The position numbers were made by a program, and so were the translations under genes. From NCBI GenBank assembly GCA_031841125.1, contig CM063108.1, positions 26,215,399 through 26,279,398 of the forward strand: 64,000 bases of DNA, given 5' to 3'. Under the pieces are notes generated by a model. That model saw nothing but the letters and a program-made list of their open reading frames with translations. It searched no databases and was not told where the DNA came from. This document shows, piece after piece, positions 1-12,179 of the stretch. This DNA comes from Acanthococcus lagerstroemiae. Taxonomy: Eukaryota; Arthropoda; Insecta; Hemiptera; Eriococcidae. Each line of letters starts with the position of its first letter. The stretch's first letter is position 1.

Positions 1-2319
1 CATACGTCTCCATCAACCCTTTTAGCTAGTCTTCGAAATATCAACTTGTACGATGAAATACAACTAAATATAAGTTGTAAATTTCCCCACTCATAAATTG
101 TGACCCAAGCAGTCGCTACACATTTACGGGAAATAAATATACGAAAATGAATGAAGTTTAGAAATGTGTTTTCGAGATTGATAATACTTAGGAAAAAAGT
201 TTTCGGAAATTTTTCGATTCGTGTCTGCCGGAAAACTGTACTTGGGAAGATGTCCAGATACCACAGAAAAGTTGTCGATTGTATGCCTATCACTATTTTC
301 TCTCTCCCCCTCCCTCCCTCCCTCATCATCTGAAATCATTTTAGACTTCACCACGACCTTATAGTCGTCTTAAAAACTGTAAATATACTATCAAAACCTC
401 AGTTAAAGTATCATTATTCCTCATTAAGGTGCATCGAGTGTGATGCCAATTCTTCTTCTAACTCAAAAAAATTAGTTCACACTTTGATAAACGTCTTCAC
501 ACTCTTTGAGACCAGAGACACACCGCAGCGACTGTTTCCAAGAAGAGGAAGAAAACCTAATTTTGCCAACTGAAAATGTCAATTGTTCCGACGAACATTT
601 CCGAAGAAGCTCTCATCCCCTCTGGTCATCCTTCTCGAGCCGAAAACCAAAATAAGGAAGCGAATGCCCAATCGCCCATATTCGACTTTATTATACATCA
701 AATGATTTTCGCTTTCGTTTAACAAATAAAGAGGCGCGAACGAAGGCTGGCCATAAAGCTGCTACACGATTACACCACACGGCGTCCTTCAATTTCACGT
801 CGATGGTGATTGTGCCGCAACCCGCAACCCTCACAAGTCACCCCGTCTTACCCTGTACTGAATACTGGATGGCTGTTGATCTTCTACCGGCGGTGATGGT
901 GGTAGCGGCCTTGTCGTAAACAAAACAAAAATAAGGCAAGACGAAGCGAAAGGTCATCTTTATTTTACAACCGGGACAAATTGGTTAAGCCCTTCCTTTT
1001 TTCCCCCAGTTGTATACACGAGAGAGAGAGGGGGGGCTGAGAGAGAGCGAGAGCTTTTCAACAAAATTTGCCGAATGAAAAAGCGACGGTTATTTTTATA
1101 GGATTTTTTATATTTATTCCGAGGTTAAAACGTTCTCGGAATACGTTACGAGGTTCTCCCCTCCCCCTCCCTTTCATTCTGTATATGTATACTTCCACTG
1201 CGAAATTGAAAATTTCGTATACACGGCGACCCGATGCGGCGAGAGTATACAAGTGCAGTTTATTCAAATTCCATATATATACGTGGAATCGCGAAAGAGC
1301 ACTTCGTTATTTTCGTTAAACGTTGAATTTAACTTCATTCCCCCTCCCCCTCCTTCGCCTTCATTCACTCCAGCTAAATATTACACAGATGTAGGCGTAC
1401 TCGTACTTTCCAGCCCCGTCGCGGAAGAGGTGCACGCTAATTTCTAGAGGCGGCGAGGCGCGGTACACGGTGCGTCGAAGATGTGGAAATGTGGAAAAGC
1501 GACGACACGATTTCAGTGTCCGCGTGAGGCGGTGACAGGGGGTACGAAGGTATGAATTGAGTCGAGTACGGAGCACAATGTGTGTAGTCGAGTCGAGTAT
1601 ACTCGGATGGAAAACGTCATACTACAGCGTGCCATACTCTGCTCTCGAGGCACAGATCTGCACGCTTCTTTGCTCGCCGCAGTCGTTGCGTGCACCAACC
1701 ACTGTAAGTATCCTCGCGATAGTTTTAAATTACTGGAGCGGCATTCGAGAACTTCTCTGTACGCCGCAGTTGAAAGAGATGTATAGGAATGGTACACACG
1801 TAGGTATGAGCTGCTACTCTGTCCGGGTAATAGTAAGCGCGGGAAAATAGCAGCACTGAAACGGATACACGTTGCATACGAACGTTTCATTCGACGAGCA
1901 CACAACCAACGGATTTTCGGGCGAATCTCTCTCTCTCGCTCTCGGCGTGCGTTCGCTCTGGAAGAGCAGCCGAGAAAAGGTAACACGCAGATCATAAAGT
2001 AAGGAGGCAAATACGCCGCGTCGATCTTACTGCTGGTGTGAGATTCGTTTACATCGTAAGCTTCAATACAGCTGGGTATGCCAAGCTGGTATAGGAGATG
2101 ACAGTACTCGGTGAGAGGCACACCAAATCCCATGAACACACATGGCCTGTACTTAAGATCGAAGCGGTCACAAGTTTTCACAGTCCCTGATTACTAATTT
2201 CAATTAGAATCCTCTTCGGAGCTAATCAATAGGTAGACCATCAAACGGGTAACGAATATTCACCCAACAGAACTGCCTACCTTTGATATTGAAAGAACTG
2301 CGGAAACCCTCTCCGCACG
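1..2319. other. Gene-free stretch with low-complexity tracts
   Basis: No ORF here resembles a known protein. The stretch holds a C/T-rich tract near 300-325 and a GA-rich tract at about 1021-1056. From roughly 1400 to 2100 it is richer in CpG and looks non-repetitive. The long minus-strand ORF at 1513-2181 has no recognisable domain, and its open length fits the low stop density of CpG-rich DNA. Confidence 0.55.
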
Positions 2320-2605
2320 AATGTACATTTTTGTATAAGTGGTCTCATCGTCCTGCCTGGTCAGTTTCTGCATAGCACGATGCGAACGTCTCACAAACGT
2401 CTTTTGTCCCCTGCATACCTGTATTTCCTGCATGTGATCTTTTCAAAACAGCGTTCTTCTTATTTTCACGACTCGCTCTCTTTTTCTCCCTCGATTGGTC
2501 AGGCAGGACATCCGTTTAATTGAGTCAGAGTCACAGTTTACGTTCAGCACTCTCCGTCAGATCTGTTTTTACTTATCGATCGTTCAATATACGCGCTTTT
2601 TTGGA
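2320..2605 (+). repeat. Dispersed repeat R3, copy 1
   Basis: About 270 bp align by eye with 41390-41650 on the same strand. Shared landmarks in order are CTGCCTGG, a TTTCTGC(A/G)TAG segment, a GTCTTTxGTC block, TGATCTTTTCAAA, a CTCGAT(T/C)GG(T/C)CAGG block and finally CAATATACGCG. No coding potential is visible. It lies directly before the LINE endonuclease fragment, but copy 2 has no LINE beside it, so the two are probably separate elements. Class unknown. Confidence 0.65.
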
Positions 2606-2639
2606 TCGAAAATGACATAGAGAACTTTTACAGCGAATT

Positions 2640-3140
2640 AAGCCAAATCCTAGTAAATGTATCCTCTAGAGAAATCCCAATATTCATGGGAGATTTTAAT
2701 GCCCAAATAGGCAGATCCACCCACAATGCAGATTTGACTACGTAATAGGCAGATGTATCGGCGAGAGGAACGAGGGAGGCGACAGATTAATAGACTTCTG
2801 CCTAGACAAGGGACTATTTGTAGCAAACACGAACTTCCGACATCATCCGAGCAAATTGTACACCTGGAGGTCTCCAGGAGAGATATATCGAAACCAAATA
2901 GAATACTCTGTGGTGAGCAACCGCTGGAAAACATCGATATGGGATGTCAAAAACGTACCCAGGAAAAGACTGCGGGCAAGACTAAGAACGTATGAAAAAG
3001 CCCAGTGCGATTGAAAATAGACGGTACTTGCTGAAGAACCCTGTACACAAAACCGCAGTCAAAGAAAATGGAAAAACTCGCTGCCCAAAGAGAAACCCCA
3101 GACCTGAATGCCGAGGAAACATGGCTCAGACCTGAAGACG
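2640..3140 (+). pseudogene. LINE endonuclease fragment (C-terminal half), broken
   Basis: Conceptual translation gives the AP-endonuclease signature GDFNAQIG at about 2689-2712. Downstream come NTNFRHHPSKLYTWRSPG and a RNQI segment, the usual end of the endonuclease domain of APE-type non-LTR retrotransposons. The frame is interrupted by several stops and shifts. From about 2830 to 3130 the DNA closely matches 29277-29590 inside the large LINE, including the stretch encoding DLNAEETWLR. It has neither the N-terminal half nor a reverse transcriptase, so this is a truncated dead copy of the same subfamily. Confidence 0.75.
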
Positions 3141-3469
3141 AAACAAGGACATTCTCCTCTGTGGCGTTTGTGGGAATATGCGATGCAGAAAATGACCTAA
3201 CGGCACATAAACAAGGAGCATATGAACTAGTCGCAAATAAGCAAGTAGCAAATCACCAATCAGCTACTGAACAAGTGCAGGATAAAACCTTAGTACGTGA
3301 TACGCAGAGAGTTTGTAAACGTAGATCAGCACGCCAGAAGTAGAGCTGTATATATTACAAGAAGCATCGAGGAGAAATACTACAACAGAGACACCAATAT
3401 ATCAAGCAAAACGAGAAGAACTAAGAAATGTCAGCGTGAACAATTAAGAAATGACCTACAATGCCGGTT

Positions 3470-3905
3470 TACGGACATAGCGTTTACTGATAAGCTTTTT
3501 CCAACGTGGATACACATTTTGTATTCGGACTGTCAGCGCGAAAGAGTCGCCCTCTACAATTTTAAGGACGTGGAGGGGGGAAAAAAAAGAAACTACTGAA
3601 ACCCTACACGTTTTAGAAAAATTCATCAGATTGAAATAAAAATGTACTCAGTGAAAGGAAAATTTTATATACTATAAATTTTGTTCTATTCATTTTTTCG
3701 ATAAACGTTTTCGTTTTCATAATATTTTGAGATTTTCTCACATGCCTGTAAATGGAATATTCCCTACGATCAGGGTTACAAGGTAAACGACAACAGCCCA
3801 CCATCCCTTTGAGCAGCCCGAATCGGGAACCCAATTTTAAAGAAAGCTACTTTTTACGCTCTTTCCAACAATACTAATAACTCATTTTGTCAACAAATAT
3901 CGCTT
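3470..3905 (-). repeat. Dispersed repeat R1, fullest copy
   Basis: The copy at 52130-52460 matches the reverse complement of about 3520-3835. The copy at 60045-60180 matches only the two ends of this one, around 3474-3525 and 3822-3905. The repeat has no clear terminal inverted repeats. A 73-codon minus-strand ORF inside it has a partner in the 52-kb copy, but most differences between them change amino acids, so I do not call it a gene. Class unknown; short non-autonomous element is the simplest reading. Confidence 0.65.
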
Positions 3906-4849
3906 GGTCAGTTTTTGCTGAACAGCATCCAATTTCAGAGTCATTTTTCGTAGACACGTCCTTCAGAGAAAGCAAGCTTTGACTAGTAGCTTACTGATAC
4001 TGATCTTTGCTGCGCAACTGCAGTTAGCAGCTTCGCAGTTTGAAGCTCTCAACTGACTCTGAATAGTACATGCACATGAGAGTGAAGGGTTGGCTTTTTC
4101 AGGCGACCTCTTCGAGTGGCGAAGCTGCTTTCTCCTCCTCCCCCCCAATACAAGACCGCAAAAAACTCCGCAGAACTACACTAATTTTAGAATTCTAATC
4201 GTAAAATTCGAGAATAATTTTTGAAGTGCACAACTTTCAATTTTTGTAGCCTTCAATCTTCGAGGTAGGCAATAGACAGTAATGATAATTTTCGTTTCAT
4301 TTTCAGCGTGCGATCTCTGCTACCCTTCGAAACAGGCCGCCAAGAAGTCCCGGACATAATTTTCACAGATGGGGCGAATGCAGTACGTCTCAGATTTTAA
4401 ATATGCTGCATGGTGCAGCCTACCTGTATGACGAACGCTTTAATTACAAAAGTCTATCAACACGGTACAGCTGAGTTACCTTGTATATGTGTTCGAATTT
4501 TTCATTAAAACCTAATACCAACTATACGAGTAAATTCGCCTTACTTTTTAGATATATGCCCCAGCCAAACTCTGCAGCGCATATACCCGCGCGTGTATAC
4601 ATATTTCTCGAAAAGAAACAATTAACAGCAGATGTGTTAAAAGGTTTTAAAATGAATAATAGGTGTTCACTTATGTGTAAACTTACGCGTCGAGAGCGAA
4701 ACTTGGTAGCTCTAACTGTTCAGGTCGTACCGGTGCTCGCGCTGAATTAATTGCGAGGCAGTCATAAATTAAAAAAGAGTCGGCGTAATAAAAGCGATTT
4801 AAGACACGCAGCTTTTAATTATTTCTCTAAATTGATAACTTACAAGGCC
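3906..4849. other. No gene seen
   Basis: Mixed-composition DNA with scattered short ORFs. None has a recognisable domain or a paralogue in the window. I see no repeat structure. Confidence 0.45.
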
Positions 4850-6060
4850 GCGCATCGGGCGCCACATCCGTTGATGAGATACGGCTGCGGTTATAGCATA
4901 CCTATATGAAACAGTGTGAGGGGGCAGGGTTCGACACGCGAGGACCACCAAACTGCTATCGCGTTTGCGGGTTCAAATATTGTTTAACTTGCAGAAGGAG
5001 ATGGGATCCTACCGACGGCGCCAGTACATATACCAGAGTTACCATAACGAAATTGTAAGGGAGATGTGGCGGAGATGACATGATGTCTTGAGGACTACCT
5101 GCATAACTCGTATTGGACTTTCATCATCCTGGAATGAACTTTGAAACGGAAGGAATACTACTGCAGTTATGAGATGTCTATATGAAACAGTATGAGAGCG
5201 CAGGGTTCTATATGCAAAAACCACCAGACTGATATTTCGTTTGCAATTTTGAATATTGTTCAACTTGTAGGAGATGGAATCCTACCAACGGCACCGATGT
5301 ACTATAGTTACCATAACGAAATTATATGGATGACTTAGCGGAGACGATATAATGTATTGAGGACTACTTACATGACTCCTATCGGAGTTTCGTTATCTTC
5401 AAATGAACCTTGAAATGGAGGGGGAGACTTGAAATCAACAATGACACCACATATTGAGCGCCGTATCCGTTGATGAGGTACTACTGCGGGTATAGGATAT
5501 CCACACAAAAATGTGCGGAGAGACAGGATTCAACACACAATAGTCATCAAACCGATATCGCATTTGTGGTTTCAAATGTGTATTGTTCAACCTGTAGAAT
5601 GAAATGGGATCCTAATGATGGCGCCAGTATGCTAGAGTTACCATAATGAAATTGTAAAGGCGACTTGAGGTGATATGATGTCTTGAAGAATGCCCGGGTA
5701 ACTCGGATTGGGCTTTTGTTGTCTTCAAATGAACTTTGAAACCTTTGAAACAGAGGACATACCACTGCGGTTATAGGATACCTCTATGAAACAATGTACG
5801 GAACAGGGTTCGACATGCAAAAATCACTAAACTGATATCGCGTTTGAGGTTTCGAATATTGTTTAACTTGTGGAAGGAGATGGTATCCTACCAACGGCGC
5901 CAATATGCTAGAATTAGCACAACAAAATTATAAAAGAAACCTAGCGGAGATGTTACGAGCTGTCGTTGTCTTTGAGTGAACGTGGAAATGAAGGGAGACT
6001 CAGGTCAACTTGACCGACGGTACTGACACGATCATTATGTCATGTATGTTAGACTTTGAG
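4850..6060 (+). repeat. Degenerate tandem array, ~300-bp unit, about four copies
   Basis: Successive units share the same landmarks: TTGATGAGATAC-like at about 4872, 5165, 5471 and 5770, then CAGGGTTCGACA-like, then ATGGGATCCTACC followed by GGCGCCA at about 5017, 5290, 5620 and 5896, then AGTTACCATAACGAAAT. Spacings are 273-330 bp. Units are diverged and carry indels, so the array is old. No coding frame is conserved between units. Confidence 0.8.
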
Positions 6061-6149
6061 GGCGAGCCAAAAGAATATGATAGTTCTCCTCAAAGAAAAC
6101 AAAAACTTTCACTATACATACTATGAAAATTGAAGGTATTCTTAGACTT

Positions 6150-6605
6150 CGGGCGCCGTATCCGATGTCGAGCATTGGTGATCGCCGTTTCTGACGCGCG
6201 ACCTTCCTGGGCAGGGTTAGTTGGGAAGTTTGCCATTGCCTTCCTCACAGTTTGTTGCGCTAGAATTTTCCTTCTCTGGGCCGAAGAGTGTGCGGCCGCA
6301 GTTCGCTTACTAGCCATGTGTTTCACAACGTTGAGTAAGCTGTCCACAATGTGAACACGCACAATGCCAATCTTTCTGCTCTGGTCGTAACACGCCCTGC
6401 GATTGCAATGCCTTTTTCGTTCGATCTGGCAGCGGTTACAAAGGACGCGCTATGTTTCCCACCTCGATTGACACTGTAGTCACTGTGTTCGCTACGATGT
6501 TAGCGGGGGTGTTCGAATACCACTACCTTTCCGGTGTTGGTGGTACTCGAACCCAAGATACAAGGATTGCGAAGCGGGCACGTTACCACTTGGCCACACA
6601 GCGAC
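6150..6605 (-). repeat. tRNA-derived SINE, copy 1
   Basis: On the minus strand the head carries a Pol III A box (TGGCCAAGTGG, complement of 6586-6596) and a B-box-like GGTTCGAGTACC (complement of 6542-6553). The body then aligns with the plus-strand copy at 43987-44430 over its whole length. Shared landmarks include CGCTTCGCAATCC, AGCGAACACAG, GCGTGTTAC, AACTGCGGC and ACTAACCCTGCCCAGGAA. The B box here is less canonical than in copy 2. The tail boundary near 6150 is approximate. The 90-codon ORF on this strand lies within the SINE and is not a gene. Confidence 0.8.
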
Positions 6606-9600
6606 TTTCATTGAAGGTATCACAAAACTCTAAAAACGAGAAATTCTCGGTGCCTGTAATTTTGATGACAAATTTCTGGAAAAGTCCCGAACGAGTTGAT
6701 TTTATTCTTTTCCAGCGCGAAGTTCGAATTTTAAGCCCCAAATCAGATATGAAGAATCTAATACTATGCTCGGAATCAGTGACTCAGAAACCTCTACTTC
6801 GATGCTTCACTCGACCGTTTTCCATTCGAAAATCGAAATTTAGACACACGTAGCCTCCTCTTGGGTGATTTATCGCTGGAAAAGAAACTATTCCTTGCCA
6901 CTTTTCTGAGATCTTCCATCACACACTGATACGACCATCTGTTCAAATTTCAAAATCAAAACAGAGGAGCGTGTTTCATATAACTAGACACTGTTTTGTA
7001 TAATATGGGCGCGATATTCGAGCGTTGAACACTTACACTGAATCGGATTCATGTGGACTTGTTCAGGATTTTCTCAGTGATAACGAGTTCTCCAGGCTTC
7101 AGAAATGGTCTGAGACTCGTTTGAATCCACTCAAAACTTCTTCAAGCATTTGCTACTATTTTCATGACTGATTTACGATCGTTTAAAACTCCTACACACA
7201 GCCTATTTTAAGGGTGAAATTTGAAAATTTTTCTCTCAAATCCGGATTGAATGGAATACGACGCAATATTCGAAATCAGTTACTCAGAAAATTCCCATTT
7301 TGATATTCAGCTGAATACCTTTCGGGTTATAAATCGAAAATATTGGCTGTGCATCCCATAGCTCTCCTTAGAAAAGAAAATTGTTCGCTAGAAAAAAACT
7401 TGACTTTGTCACTCGTAGATCCTCTTTCGCTGTATATGTCAATCCAACCATTTGTTGGAAATAAACGGAGGCGCATTTTACCCAGCGCTCTGTGTGATAT
7501 TGATACTGTTATTCGACCACGTCTAGACTCGCCGAGAGAGAAGGTACGTTGATGAAATTTTCTTTTTCACTTTTTCATTCCCGAAGGCGATGGCCAAGTT
7601 ACATAAAAACAAAAACTCGATCGCCGTTTCCCGCGAGGTTTATATGTGTGTACGAAAATGGCACACGAATTTCTTTCTCAGTTTGTTTCACTTCCGCTCG
7701 TAAGAGAGCACGGAGAAGAAAAGGGAAAAAAAAAACAAAGCTCAAAAGTGTCCGTCAAAAAAAGTCCACGTTCGTCTCAGGGAACGAGGCACAGATTAAA
7801 TATCATATACGCATCCGAAACGGCGTATTTTAATTTCGACCGCGGCCTCGTTCGTCCCGTAAACAGACCGAAGGCCTAAGAGGAATATTTATTTTAGCCT
7901 GATTTTTGTTTTTTTCCCCTTTGCGAGGTGTAATGAATGCGTGCCTACCTATGGCCAGACCCGTGTCCGACGAATTTGATTTTTCTAACCGTGAAATAAT
8001 AGCAGAGCTGTACTCGTACTCGGAGACTCATTTCGACTCAAGTGCCATTCGGTGATGAGCCGAGGAGGAAACCACCGACCCTCAGAAAACATTTTGCCAG
8101 TGAAATTATTGAAATCGAATAAAATCAGAAATCCTTGAAATTTGCGAAGTTCATTCACGTCAAGAAACTGAATTTTCTCGTTTTCTCTACATCTATTGCT
8201 CGAAATTTGAAAAATATTTACCCGCTTTGCTCGCGAATACACAATTTTTCGTTACCTTAATAGGATAGGATCAGCCCTCTCTCCCATTCCAAAAATTTTG
8301 TTACAATCTCGACTCAAATCTTCAGCTATAATTCTTTCTCCAATTTTCTTCTATTTACGAATCGTAGTCCCACAACATTTTTCGACTTGTCTGAAACAAT
8401 TCTGGACTTAAATGAGACTCTGAGACAGTTTCAGGATCGATTGAATTTTTTTGAGATTCTTCAATTAGTCCAAGTCCCAAATCTGAGATCCTTCAATGCT
8501 TTTCCAAACTTGTATACGGCTCACTAAGACATCAAAACAATGTTCAGATTTATTAAAGACTCCACCAAGCTTTAATGAAATTCTTCAAGACAATGTTTGC
8601 TTGACTGAGACATTTTAGAAGCTAGCTTAGTTCGAAGGCTTTTGTGACACATTGGGGCTCTTCCAAACTGGTGCAAGCCTGTTTTACGACTCTGTTAGAC
8701 ACGCTTTAGTGGATGTCCTAACTGGATTTGAAAACATCTAGTAAGAGTTCTGGTAAGTCTTAGAAAGTCTGAAGTGAGTCTGGAAGAGACTTTAAATGGC
8801 TCAGATATATCAAGAAGTCCTTCTTTTGTGTGTGTGTGTGTGTCTATCTGTTTCTGGAACTCACTCCAAAGGGCAGTTTATTTATTATCGCGATACTGGT
8901 AATAGAAGTCGACCAAAGTTACGGCAGATATCGTCGTACTAGAAGCAATACCACGGAACCCACAAAGTTGATTTTACAGGAGAAGCAAAAAACTGATAAG
9001 GACTGTCGTTAAAGGTGGGTAACGCGTTTTCAAAAAAAGGTTACTCTCTTGAAACTAGTAAATTTGTGACATACGGGATCTTTTCCATCCAATCCGCCGT
9101 TTCATAGTCTATCAGAAATGTTCAACACCAAAAATTCGCTGTTTTGTGGGTTAGGCAGTACTGCTTCTAGTACGATGATATCCTTGCGCCAGATGGCTTT
9201 TCAAGGGTCCTACTCTACCATAGAAGGGTTGGTAATGAAGAAAGAAAAAAAAAAAAGTTGAAAAATAAAAACAAAAGGCACGAAAGGTAAGACCGAATTA
9301 ATAATCAGAATGATTCTTATTCTGATTCATCCCGATTTCAGCCCCCACCATATAATTTTATACTTGAAGCGAGAAAATATGACTTTTATCGGAAAATCGA
9401 ACAAATAATCGAAATAAAATTTTACTAGGATTCTAATTTCAAGTCTTGAATCCGACTGGACTTGGTTCCCAAATCCAAAGTTCATGTCTCGACTTCAAAC
9501 TTCGTCCTAAATCGAGATTGCAACGAGAATCCTACGAAAAATTCGATACCAGCGACCCAAAAAATCTAATTTCAGCGCATTCCTTCGTTTTCTAAATCCA

Positions 9601-10780
9601 GTCTATGTTTTCCATTTCAAGTTCGAAGTCCAAATTTTGGGGTCCAAATTAGGACTAGATTAAAATTTCGATGAGCACTTTTCGATTTCAGCTACTAATG
9701 AAATGCCTATTTTGACAGTTTTCTGAACAGTTTCCTATTTTAAATTTCCATGCCGGTGGAACATCTGAGCATTGTACCAGAAACTTGACCGAGGCCGGCT
9801 AAGAAGACTCCTCCCCCCAAGTCGTAAAATAGTAACCAAAATTTAAAAAAAAATAATAATAATAATAATAATAGGTAGATGCTGATTTTTTTTTTGTTTT
9901 TTTTTGTTTTGCTTGGCATAGAAAATGTTGTAAAATTTCAAACATTATTAACAAAAAGTTGGAAACTTCGAGGATATAATCGAAAAAGTGAGAAATCGAT
10001 GTGCTTCTTCTTTACTAGTGAAACTTCAGTCGGGATATTTCCTTTCTGCGCCCATTTCACCGACAAGTGTCGGCCGATGAACAATCCCAACTGCGAATGT
10101 TAGAAGTTATAGGGCATATAAGATAGACCGGGGGGGGGATTCGCTACTTCAGGACAGAAAGTTACATCGAGGTGCGATTTTTCAGAAAATGAAAGCTGAG
10201 GAACAGGTCTACACAAAACTGAGATTTCCCAAAGAAGGGTGTATCTCGAGGTACGCCCTTCTCGCAGCAATGAAGTTCAACTAATGAAATCGTAACAGAG
10301 CTTTTTCGTCAAAACCCTCATATATCCGATCACTTCTGTCATGTTGTCTGTACAGTGTACAATCATCCACTCTCGAGAAAAATTGTAGAATCAGAAAACT
10401 GTAACAATGTTAGGTCCCTGGAGAAGAGGACAGAAGGTTACTTTGTCATCGCGAACTATCTAAGAATTTTTAAAGAACGATCCTGAATGCTTTGACAAAG
10501 AACGTGTCAAAGGAAGGGGTTGCAACTTTTTCTTCGAGTACTTATCCATTACTGGATACTGGCGACAATGTCATCAAATCTGCTTCCATTTTTTGCTGCA
10601 CGTAGGATTTCGCCGGCATTGCCAATGGTTATCCATTTACGGATGTTTGGCTGCCATAATAACGCGTTTCCGCCCATTCGTCAATTTTCCTCTACGTGGC
10701 TATCCATTATCCTCTGCTCTACTTTCCTATTTTGCTGGAAAAGAAACGTTTTGAGAACTAGGAGATGCCGAGACGCCTTC
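6606..10780. other. Gene-free stretch with simple repeats
   Basis: No recognisable coding sequence. A (TG)n run is at about 8828-8844, an A-rich tract near 9240-9275 and an (AAT)n run near 9850-9873. Segments around 6730-6900 and 7235-7400 look weakly related (both have a GAAATCAG(T)TACTCAGAAA-like motif and a GAAAAGAAA block), which may mark an old duplication of about 500-bp spacing. That last point is weak. Confidence 0.45.
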
Positions 10781-10813
10781 GTTACAGAGGAGAGATTACC
10801 TCATCAGCTCGCG

Positions 10814-11736
10814 ACCAATTGAAGATTCTTCGAGACGAGCTAAAAAAAACATCGCAGAAGGTTACGGAGTATCCTTTCTCCCTTCCTGACCGCACAGAAA
10901 CCAAAGACGAAGAAAAGGCTGTGAAAGAAGAACAAGAAGTCATACTGTGGCGAGTAATCCCGAACATTCGAGATAAGCGAAGAAAGATCGACACGTTTCG
11001 AGCAGCAGAATAGAAGTTCGATAACGAAAACGATAAGGAGGCCGGTATATACAGGATAAAGGCCGCTGGCCGTCGCCTTATAGTCTAGTTTTTGTATGCG
11101 ATAAATCGTGCGTTTTCAAAGTGATCTAGCTACTGTTTTCGTGACTTTGTATTAGTGTGACATTAACAGTTCTTAGTACGTGTTTTCGTGCGTTTTTCGG
11201 TGCGAATCTCGTTTCAATACAAAAAAAGACAGAGGAAATTCGTTGCTACGCAGTGGAAACGCTAGCCAAAATTAGCGCGAGACCTTAGAAGTGGCGAAGT
11301 GGATCCTTATAGAATTGCACCTTTCGCGATAGCAGTTCTGCCCCAGCGAGATATCCAAATAGCAAAGGGGCCGATTGAACGAAGAATCAAGCGCTGACCA
11401 TTCCCCCGAGAATTGGGAAAACGAACGGTGATGCCACAATACAGATGGTTATCTAACAAACCCAAACTTTACAATATTTTACAATACCTGCAAGATATTT
11501 TACCATACAAGACCGCAAGTACGGAACATCAAATTTGGAATCGGCAATCTCCTTACAATCACATTACATGTCACTCACTCATCAGCCAGAAGTAACGCTT
11601 TCAGATTCTATTTTCATAATCAATGGAATGAGGTACTCACCTGAAACAAAAATAATGAATTCACAATTAATAAAATCAGATTATAAAAACAGAAAAAATT
11701 GAATATTATTTGATCGTCATCGCTGGGCGCCATATG
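10814..11736 (+). repeat. Dispersed repeat R2, copy 1 (interrupted by a solo LTR)
   Basis: It aligns with 40221-40883 on the same strand, starting near TTCTTCGAGACGAGCTA and ending with GCTGGGCGCCATATG in both. Copy 1 differs by a 275-bp insertion (LTR plus target duplication). The flanks translate to a charged, coiled-coil-like stretch (QLKILRDELKK; TKDEEKAVKEEQE) that is only partly open in either copy, so R2 may descend from a coding element that I cannot identify. A transposase fragment starts immediately after its right end. Confidence 0.8.
10946..11216 (+). mobile_element. Solo LTR, 271 bp
   Basis: The insert begins TGTGGCGA and ends TCGTTTCA, so it has TG...CA ends and a short imperfect terminal inverted repeat. 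It is flanked on both sides by ATAC (10942-10945 and 11217-11220). The paralogous repeat at 40.3 kb has a single ATGC followed by AAAAAG at the same point, which is the empty site. A TATA-like GTATATACA lies near 11046. Ends, length and the 4-bp duplication fit a Ty3/gypsy or BEL-type LTR left by recombination between two LTRs. The family cannot be decided, and the strand is assumed from the TATA position. Confidence 0.75.
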
Positions 11737-11744
11737 TACAGGAA

Positions 11745-12086
11745 CTTTGGCAGGGTAGCAGAAATTCAGTGTGAATGTATGGTATGGAGTTACTGGGAAG
11801 TACCAATGGGACCGCACATTATTTTCAATACTTTTTAAATTCAGAACGTAATCGTGACTTTTTACGTACAAAACTACCTGACCGATTAGCAGAACAAGTA
11901 CCATTAGGGACTAGGAGGGTTATATTCTTCTAGCATGATGGCGCACCGGCTCATTTTGGAAATATTGAGAAAAATCAACTAGATCAGGATTTTCCAAACC
12001 ACTGGATAAGACGTTCTGGTCCAGTTCCATGGCCCCCACGTTCACCTGACATGACGGCATATGATTTTTTTGTATGGGGTGAAATG
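11745..12086 (+). pseudogene. Tc1/mariner-superfamily transposase, C-terminal part, broken
   Basis: Conceptual translation gives FSVNVWYGVTGKYQWD from 11765. After a one-base frameshift near 11840 it continues as FLRTKLPDRLAEQVPL, then VIFF, stop, HDGAPAHF, then FPNHWIRRSGPVPWPPRSPD and YDFFVWGEM. The DGAPAHF aspartate (11937-11939) and the RSPD...DFFVWG block are the second and third parts of the DDE/D catalytic core of mariner-type transposases. A TAG at 11931-11933 sits where the family has glutamine. The N-terminal DNA-binding half and first catalytic Asp are absent. Similarity ends abruptly after GEM. This is a dead 5'- and 3'-truncated copy of about 115 codons. Confidence 0.85.
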
Positions 12087-12087
12087 C

Positions 12088-12136
12088 TCTTTCCGACGGG
12101 GCCAGGAGTGGTAGAAATATGGCACCCACCCCGTCG
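12088..12136. repeat. Short hairpin, 9-bp stem
   Basis: CCGACGGGG and CCCCGTCGG form a perfect inverted repeat separated by a loop of about 25 bases. It lies between the end of transposase similarity and an A/T-rich tract. No function can be assigned. Confidence 0.5.
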
Positions 12137-12179
12137 GCTTTTATTTATTCAAAATTTAAAATAAAATAAAAAAATGTCA

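Noticed and set aside
1513..2181. 222-codon minus-strand ORF
   Set aside because: No domain or family pattern. It lies in CpG-rich DNA where stop codons are rarer, and its composition looks random.
3613..3834. 73-codon ORF conserved in the second R1 copy (52154-52345)
   Set aside because: Both copies keep the frame and the stop, which first suggested a gene. However, most nucleotide differences change the amino acid, so there is no sign of purifying selection.
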